From positions 1 to 30,397 of the forward strand of contig CALJUC010000155.1 of assembly GCA_937975585.1 (NCBI GenBank): a stretch of 30,397 nt of DNA. The letters run 5' to 3'. This document shows, piece by piece, positions 25,345 to 30,397 of this stretch. Both the position numbers and the translations under genes were made by a program. Every line of letters starts with the position of its first letter. Positions within the stretch are counted from its first letter, which is position 1. The notes under the pieces are model-generated. The model made no database searches and was not told the origin of the DNA. It saw only the letters and a list, made by a program, of their open reading frames with translations. Origin of the DNA: an uncultured Moraxella sp. Its GTDB lineage: Bacteria > Pseudomonadota > Gammaproteobacteria > Pseudomonadales > Moraxellaceae.

Positions 25345-26178
25345 CTATTTTGCTGTAGAAGCGGTAGTGCTAGCGGCCTTATCAGGATTACTCACTGGGC
25401 GTTTGTCCGCTTCAGGGGCTTCTTCAAGCGAGTATGGCATATTATCAACCGGTTGACCCAACTGCCAATCATAAATATGCTCAAGCTTATCATTACCAAC
25501 CGCCAACTCAAGCTTCACTTGTTTTGGCGCAAAGTCTTTTGGCATGATAAAACGACCACGAATACGGGCGATACCATTAATCTTATAGCTATTTGGCTCA
25601 AGCGGTACTTCAACCATGTTGACATCGTCTAGCAAGGTCAATTTTGGTACTAAGACACGCTGTTGGTTACCGGCATCGACACGGCCGATATCAAACCGAT
25701 ACTCATAAGCATTTTCTGGCAAAGGCGCAATCTTGGCCCCGATGATTTGTAATGGGGTACCACCTTTTTTGGCCAGCGCTTCCGTAAAAAACTGCTCTTC
25801 TTGCTGGGCTTGCAAATTTTCCACTTGCAGGGCTTGTACCTTATCACGCAAATCCGCCAAATTGGCCAAGCTAATATCACGCTCTTGCTGCGCTGTGGTC
25901 AATTGGCTTTGTAAGGTGTCAGAACGCGCACGTAATGCTTTTACATTACTGGCAGAAATCTCTTCGCCATCAGCGATACGCTTGGCTTGCTCAGCAGCAT
26001 AGCTGATACCGCGCTTATAGCCAATTTGCTGCCCAAATAATAGCGCAATGGTCGCCACAATTAGTATACCGACGCCAAATGCCGTTAACACCCCTCTTAG
26101 GGTGCTATCTTTAATAAAATTTGGACTTTCCTTGGGCAAGGCAGAACTGGACGTTGGTTTATCTTCAGGCAAATCCAT
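25345..26178 (-). CDS. Membrane-anchored coiled-coil protein, probably DUF6776 family
   Basis: From ATG 26178 the protein has 277 residues. It shows a short charged cytoplasmic N-terminus, one membrane helix (about residues 29-50, VLTAFGVGILIVATIALLFG), a coiled coil (about 75-135, with repeated Leu, Gln and Asp/Arg), and a beta-rich C-terminal domain. The tail is disordered and Ala/Ser/Thr-rich. This architecture resembles the DUF6776 proteins found near argC in Pseudomonas and relatives; I propose that family from layout and context, not from a search. No enzyme motif is visible. A TTG at 26190 is a less likely start. It is upstream of clpS and probably cotranscribed with it. Confidence 0.6.
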   Translation of the reverse strand: MDLPEDKPTSSSALPKESPNFIKDSTLRGVLTAFGVGILIVATIALLFGQQIGYKRGISYAAEQAKRIADGEEISASNVKALRARSDTLQSQLTTAQQERDISLANLADLRDKVQALQVENLQAQQEEQFFTEALAKKGGTPLQIIGAKIAPLPENAYEYRFDIGRVDAGNQQRVLVPKLTLLDDVNMVEVPLEPNSYKINGIARIRGRFIMPKDFAPKQVKLELAVGNDKLEHIYDWQLGQPVDNMPYSLEEAPEADKRPVSNPDKAASTTASTAK

Positions 26179-26445
26179 AGATATACTCAAGGCAAAATGT
26201 AATCAAATAAAGACTTATTTCAGCCTTTTTTTATATTATTACTCGAATGAATGATTGAAGCACTTATATAAGTACTAGAAACGGCCGCAAAGAAAATGAC
26301 CGCTGAAAACGTTGCCCATTATAAACAATTCTGCCACTGATTACAGCTAAAATTGTTACCCAAGCGCACAAATTCGTTATAAATCCTTTCATAATCAATG
26401 CTAAGAATACGCATGACAATTATTTCAACGACCGAAAAATAGATA
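26179..26445. other. Intergenic region upstream of the coiled-coil gene
   Basis: With the adjacent terminator this forms a gene-free stretch of 347 bases. It contains the perfect 12-base palindrome ACTTATATAAGT (26262-26273) and A/T-rich sequence suited to a minus-strand promoter. A minus-strand frame at 26319-26501 starts with TTG, has no ribosome binding site and runs through the argC terminator, so I do not call it a gene. Confidence 0.55.
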
Positions 26446-26480
26446 AATAAAAACAAAATACCCCACCAAGTTGGCAGGGT
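26446..26480 (-). terminator. Rho-independent terminator downstream of argC
   Basis: On the minus strand ACCCTGCC pairs with GGTGGGGT (26460-26480, eight pairs including two G-U, loop AACTT). It is followed by a T-rich stretch (26446-26459). It lies 45 bases after the argC stop. Confidence 0.75.
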
Positions 26481-26525
26481 AGCTGTATCGCGTGAAAGCA
26501 ATTAATGCGGCTCTTAAAACCTGTA

Positions 26526-27596
26526 TTAAGGCACAACCGGCGCTAACGTCAAACCGGTAGTTTCTTGCAAGCCAAACAAGATATTCATATTTTGTACCGC
26601 TTGACCTGCCGCACCTTTGACCAAGTTATCTTGTACGACCATAATGGTCGCCATCGGGCTATTTTCCAAAACTTGTAATGCTATACGCAAACGATTGCTT
26701 GCGCGCACACTACGCGTGTCTGGGTATTTACCTTTTGGTAACACATCGACAAAGAATTCATCTTGGTAAGCTTGTTCGTATAACGCCTGCAAGTCGATGG
26801 CTTGACCGGCTTTGGTTAAACGGATATGAATGGTACTAAACATACCGCGAATCATCGGCACCAAGTGCGGTACAAAGCGAATATCGTGCTGTTGTATCGA
26901 GTTACCATCAACGGCTAGAAGCTCATGAATACCTTGGTTAATCTCAGGTGAGTGACGATGGCCCGCCACGCCATAGGCCGAGAAGTTATCGGATGTTTCG
27001 CTAAATAGCAAATTCATCTTCGCTTGACGACCCGCGCCGGATACACCTGATTTGGCATCAATCACAATCCAAGGGTCAATCAATGCCACCCCTTGACGAT
27101 TTTGTTCCGCAATTAATGGTTTTAAACCCAAAATCGCAGTTGTTGGATAACATCCAGGGTTACCGATAATATCAGCATTTGCCACTTGCTCACGGTTTAC
27201 CTCAGGTAACCCATAGACCGCATTTTTTAGCAAATCAGGACATTCATGGTCGAGGTCATACCATTGTTTGAAATCATCCAGTGACTGCAAGCGAAAATCA
27301 GCCGCTAAATCAATCACTTTGGTATTATTGTCGGTCAAGAATTTGGCATGTTTCATTGCAACGCCATGTGGGGTGGCAAAAAACACCACATCACAGTTTG
27401 CTAAGGCATGTTCATCCAAGTCTGAAAACACCAAATCCGAAACACCGCGTAAGCTAGGAAACATATCATCAACGCGACGACCGGCTTCACTGCGTGACGT
27501 GAGTACGGTGATTTGTGCTTCTGGGTGCTGACTTAACAGGCGGATTAACTCAACGCCTGTGTAGCCTGTTCCGCCAACAATACCGACTTTAATCAT
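26526..27596 (-). CDS. argC: N-acetyl-gamma-glutamyl-phosphate reductase
   Basis: ArgC reduces N-acetylglutamyl phosphate to the semialdehyde with NADPH, the third step of arginine synthesis in the cytoplasm. The 356-residue protein starts with the nucleotide-binding MIKVGIVGGTGYTGVELIRL and has the active-site motif GNPGCYPT with catalytic Cys149. VSGAGRQAK and GHRHSPEI follow in the dimerisation/catalytic domain. Its length suggests the larger (type 1) ArgC class. GGACA lies upstream of ATG 27596. It follows hemE by 55 bases, and with proB it forms a three-gene minus-strand unit that ends at the terminator at 26446-26480. Confidence 0.95.
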   Translation of the reverse strand: MIKVGIVGGTGYTGVELIRLLSQHPEAQITVLTSRSEAGRRVDDMFPSLRGVSDLVFSDLDEHALANCDVVFFATPHGVAMKHAKFLTDNNTKVIDLAADFRLQSLDDFKQWYDLDHECPDLLKNAVYGLPEVNREQVANADIIGNPGCYPTTAILGLKPLIAEQNRQGVALIDPWIVIDAKSGVSGAGRQAKMNLLFSETSDNFSAYGVAGHRHSPEINQGIHELLAVDGNSIQQHDIRFVPHLVPMIRGMFSTIHIRLTKAGQAIDLQALYEQAYQDEFFVDVLPKGKYPDTRSVRASNRLRIALQVLENSPMATIMVVQDNLVKGAAGQAVQNMNILFGLQETTGLTLAPVVP

Positions 27597-27651
27597 GATA
27601 AGTGTCCTTTTTTGTCTAGCTTGAATGATTTATTAGGTGTAACCCATATTG

Positions 27652-28761
27652 TTACAGTTGGTACTCGTGTACCGCATCAATAAAGGCTTTGGCATGGTCA
27701 GGATTGACCCATTGCTGAATGCCATGACCTAGATTGGCAATATAACCGGTTTTTTCACCCACCGCATACGCATCATCCAACATCAAATGCGTGTGCTGAC
27801 GAATATCTGCTGGGCTGGCATATAGCGTCGCTGGGTCAAGGTTACCTTGTAAGGCGATACCTTTATGTAACTTTTTATGTAATTTGGTCAATTCTTTTTG
27901 TTGCTCAAACACGATACTACGCGCACGGGTTAATGGCATCGTCCAGTCTAACCCAAGTACATCCGCACCGCTGTACGCTTGGGTATCAAGCCACAGCCCG
28001 CCACCTTTGGTAAATAACACCACAGGCACATCAGGGTGCTTGGCTTTCAGCGCCTCTACAATACGCGTATTATAATTGTGCGAAAACTCAACAAACTGGC
28101 GGTGGGCAAGCGCCCCGCCCCAACTATCGAAAATCTGCAACATCTGCGCGCCCGCATCGACCTGTGCCGATAGATAGTCAATTACCGCATCAGCAAGCTT
28201 GGTCAACAGCGCGTGTAAGGTTTCAGGCTCACTATACAGCATGGCTTTGGTATGGCGAAATTCCTTCGAACTGCCACCTTCGATCATGTAAGTCGCCAAT
28301 GTCCAAGGACTACCTGAAAAGCCAAACAATGGCGCGCGGCCATTTAGGGCATGACGAATACTGGTCACCGCTTTCATGACATAATCAAGCGCATCGGCCA
28401 TATCCACAGTCGGCAAGGCTTCAACATCGGCAAGACTGCGTACGGTCTTACGAAACTTAGGGCCCTCACCCGCTTCAAAATATAACCCCAAACCTAACGC
28501 ATCGGGAATGGTTAAGATATCACTGAACAAAATCGCCGCATCCAAATCAAAACGGCGAAACGGCTGAATCGTGACTTCGGTCGCCAATTCTGTGTTTTTG
28601 CACAGGCTTAAAAAATCACCGGCTTGGGCACGCGTTTTTTTGTATTCTGGTAAGTAGCGACCCGCTTGGCGCATCATCCATACGGGCGTGGTGTCAATGC
28701 TTTCAAAGCGCATGGCACGTAGGATACGGTCGTTTTTTAACATCGGAAAATCATGTGTCAC
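27652..28761 (-). CDS. hemE: Uroporphyrinogen decarboxylase
   Basis: HemE removes four acetate carboxyl groups from uroporphyrinogen III to give coproporphyrinogen III in heme synthesis. The 369-residue protein carries the N-terminal signature PVWMMRQAGRYLPEY, the ILFSDILTIPDALG segment with a conserved Asp, GFSGSPWTLATYMIEGGSS, and FDSWGGAL. Homologues begin with a short M-T-x-LKNDR sequence. Here the frame starts at GTG 28761 (VTHDFPMLKNDR) or ATG 28743 (MLKNDR). A GGGG stretch favours the GTG slightly. It lies 78 bases after proB and 55 before argC, and is probably cotranscribed with both. Confidence 0.96.
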   Translation of the reverse strand: MTHDFPMLKNDRILRAMRFESIDTTPVWMMRQAGRYLPEYKKTRAQAGDFLSLCKNTELATEVTIQPFRRFDLDAAILFSDILTIPDALGLGLYFEAGEGPKFRKTVRSLADVEALPTVDMADALDYVMKAVTSIRHALNGRAPLFGFSGSPWTLATYMIEGGSSKEFRHTKAMLYSEPETLHALLTKLADAVIDYLSAQVDAGAQMLQIFDSWGGALAHRQFVEFSHNYNTRIVEALKAKHPDVPVVLFTKGGGLWLDTQAYSGADVLGLDWTMPLTRARSIVFEQQKELTKLHKKLHKGIALQGNLDPATLYASPADIRQHTHLMLDDAYAVGEKTGYIANLGHGIQQWVNPDHAKAFIDAVHEYQL

Positions 28762-28839
28762 AGCAATGCCCCATTAAGTTATTTAAATTTATCAAAGCTG
28801 GTATTTTCAATTTGTTTGGTCGCGATTACGGGTACACCG

Positions 28840-29970
28840 TTATACGATGACTGCCATATTGTCGCGGTGTACCATCACGGTACGTTCATCATGTCGGCCT
28901 AACACCGACTCAATTTCACTATTGCGTTTTCTGGCGATACGACGCGCATCCGCAGCATTAAAATCTACCTGACCCACCGCAATGCGCACACCGTCTTTAT
29001 CGACACATTCAACCACGTCACCGGCATCAAAGTGACCTTGTACATCGGTCACGCCTACGGGTAATAAGCTCTTGTGTTTATTAATCAGCGCGTCAACTGC
29101 ACCATCATCAATAATTAAGCGCCCAGCCATGCGTAGATGCGCGGCAAGCCATTGCTTTTTGGCAATTTGTTTGTCTTCTTCATTGGTCGTGAGGTAAGTA
29201 CCTAAGCACTCGCCCGCCACAACGCGGCTAATCACGTCTTCAAAGGCACCACTCACAATCACTGTTGGGCAACCGCCCATTGCGGCTAAACGCGCTGCAC
29301 GAATTTTGGTGAGCATACCACCGCGCCCAAGCTTACCACCTTCACCGGCAATATCAAATAAATAATCCGCCATCGCACGCTCAGACTCAATCAGTTTGGC
29401 CTCTGGATTGATACGTGGATTATCCGTGTAAACCCCTTGTTGGTCAGTCAAGATAATATATAAATCAGCCTTGACCATCGCCGCGACCATCGCGCCTAAG
29501 CTATCGTTATCGCCGAATTTAATTTCATCAACACTTACCGTGTCATTCTCATTAATCACCGGTAATACGCGCCAATCAATCAACTGACCCAAGGTATGCG
29601 AGGTGTTCAAATAGCGATTACGATTGGCCAAATCATCATGAGTCAATAAGACTTGCGAGCTTTGCACACCGTATTGAATCAGTGCCGACCACCAAGTTTC
29701 AATTAACCCCATTTGACCAATGGCCGCACAGGCTTGCAGTGCTGAAAGTTTTTTGGGTCGCTCTTCCAAATTCATGCGCACCACACCTTCAGCGACCGCA
29801 CCCGAAGACACCAGTAGTACCTGATAACCTTTGTTATGCAGCCGCGCGATTTGTTTCGCCCATTCATAGATAGCCGTGCGATCAAGCCCGCGACCATTAT
29901 TAGTCAGTAACGATGAACCAATCTTAACGACGATGGTTTTGATGGAGAATTGGCGATGTGGTGTTGACAT
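28840..29970 (-). CDS. proB: Glutamate 5-kinase with PUA domain
   Basis: ProB phosphorylates glutamate in the first step of proline synthesis and is feedback-inhibited by proline. From ATG 29970 it has 376 residues. The amino-acid kinase domain (about 10-260) includes KIGSSLLTN, LLVSSGAVAEG, PVINENDTVSVDEIKFGDND and GGMLTKIRAARLA. The C-terminal PUA domain (about 275-355) begins near GRLIIDDGAVDAL. The length matches two-domain ProB. The frame extends four codons to a TTG at 29982; the ATG is preferred, although its ribosome binding site is weak. In many relatives proB follows obg; here 427 bases without a clear gene precede it. Confidence 0.95.
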   Translation of the reverse strand: MSTPHRQFSIKTIVVKIGSSLLTNNGRGLDRTAIYEWAKQIARLHNKGYQVLLVSSGAVAEGVVRMNLEERPKKLSALQACAAIGQMGLIETWWSALIQYGVQSSQVLLTHDDLANRNRYLNTSHTLGQLIDWRVLPVINENDTVSVDEIKFGDNDSLGAMVAAMVKADLYIILTDQQGVYTDNPRINPEAKLIESERAMADYLFDIAGEGGKLGRGGMLTKIRAARLAAMGGCPTVIVSGAFEDVISRVVAGECLGTYLTTNEEDKQIAKKQWLAAHLRMAGRLIIDDGAVDALINKHKSLLPVGVTDVQGHFDAGDVVECVDKDGVRIAVGQVDFNAADARRIARKRNSEIESVLGRHDERTVMVHRDNMAVIV

Positions 29971-30397
29971 AATAGAGAGCAAATAACCTTATCAAATAAC
30001 CGGATACCCAATGAAATTTCAGGCGATAAAAAATTGAATCGCGAGTATAACCCTAACCTCTAAATAACCTTAACGCGCACTAAAACTAGCTAACGCATAG
30101 CCATTAAGTCATAGCAAGCTAAGATACTCATAACAAAATACGATAAGCTATTGTAACAACTCTAACCTGCTTTATAAATGGGCAAGCCGGAATTTTATTC
30201 GAGCAAAAAATCCTTCGATTGCTCAGCAGCCTAAAGCACAAATATTTTAGATAATTGGTATAAATAAAAGGTTAAATGGTACACTTGTCAAGAATAAAGT
30301 ATCTACGGGTCGTTAATTGCAACTCATCGACTTTATATATACTAGAACTTACGCACTATCCAAAGAAAGCATGATATGCTAAAGGAAAAGCAAGAAC
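29971..30397. other. Gene-free region upstream of proB
   Basis: The 427 bases to the window end hold no complete gene. An 11-base direct repeat AAATAACCTTA occurs at 29981-29991 and 30062-30072, with a further AAATAACC at 29994-30001. On the minus strand TATACT about 70 bases before proB is a possible -10 box. On the plus strand TTGCAA and TATACT (about 30318-30344, 15-base spacer) could serve a gene beyond the edge. An ATG at 30376 stays open for the last seven codons, too short to call. Confidence 0.5.

Noticed and set aside
26319..26501. Minus-strand frame of 60 residues with a hydrophobic stretch after argC
   Set aside because: It begins with TTG without a ribosome binding site and passes through the argC terminator hairpin.
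30376..30397. Possible gene start at the right edge
   Set aside because: Only seven codons are visible and no clear ribosome binding site precedes the ATG.

Overview
The window looks like chromosome of a gammaproteobacterium of the Moraxellaceae (Moraxella/Psychrobacter/Acinetobacter relatives). This rests on the gene complement, moderate GC, and several housekeeping proteins with Asn/Gln/Thr/Ala-rich extensions. The genus is an inference; no rRNA is present. No prophage, insertion sequence or CRISPR array is visible.

Positions 1-11385 (minus strand) hold the conserved envelope and translation cluster. In transcription order it runs rimO | pyrH-frr-uppS-cdsA-dxr-rseP | bamA-skp | lpxD (cut by the window edge). 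The bars are intrinsic terminators, so the classical operon is split into separately ended units. The cluster joins UMP kinase and ribosome recycling to undecaprenyl-phosphate, CDP-diacylglycerol and isoprenoid synthesis, sigma-E related site-2 proteolysis, outer-membrane protein assembly and lipid A synthesis.

Positions 11386-16171 (plus strand) hold an NtrB/NtrC nitrogen two-component system, an unrecognised 68-residue protein and a divergent Hanks-type Ser/Thr kinase. The genes are close enough to form one operon. Just before the 68-residue gene lies an exact-period 14-bp tandem repeat. It forms a chain of five-codon mini-ORFs, each stop overlapping the next start (ATGA), ending on the gene's own ATG. 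This is the most unusual local structure in the window.

Positions 16237-16440 hold tRNA-Leu(UAG) with a near-consensus promoter and its own terminator. Positions 16854-21819 (plus) encode a complete three-part type I secretion apparatus of LapE/LapB/LapC type: TolC-like outer-membrane channel, ABC exporter with a cysteine-free N-terminal domain and a Pro/Asn/Gln-rich C-terminal tail, and HlyD-like adaptor. No exported substrate gene is in the window.

Positions 21910-30397 (minus) hold, in transcription order, proB-hemE-argC (terminator after argC), a membrane-anchored coiled-coil protein probably of the DUF6776 type, clpS and clpA. ClpS and ClpA (N-degron adaptor and unfoldase) are separated by an unusually long 448-base non-coding gap.

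Several starts were moved from the longest reading frame because an ATG or GTG with a better ribosome binding site, or one placing a signal peptide at the N-terminus, lies just inside: bamA, pyrH, the TolC-like gene, clpA, the coiled-coil gene and proB.
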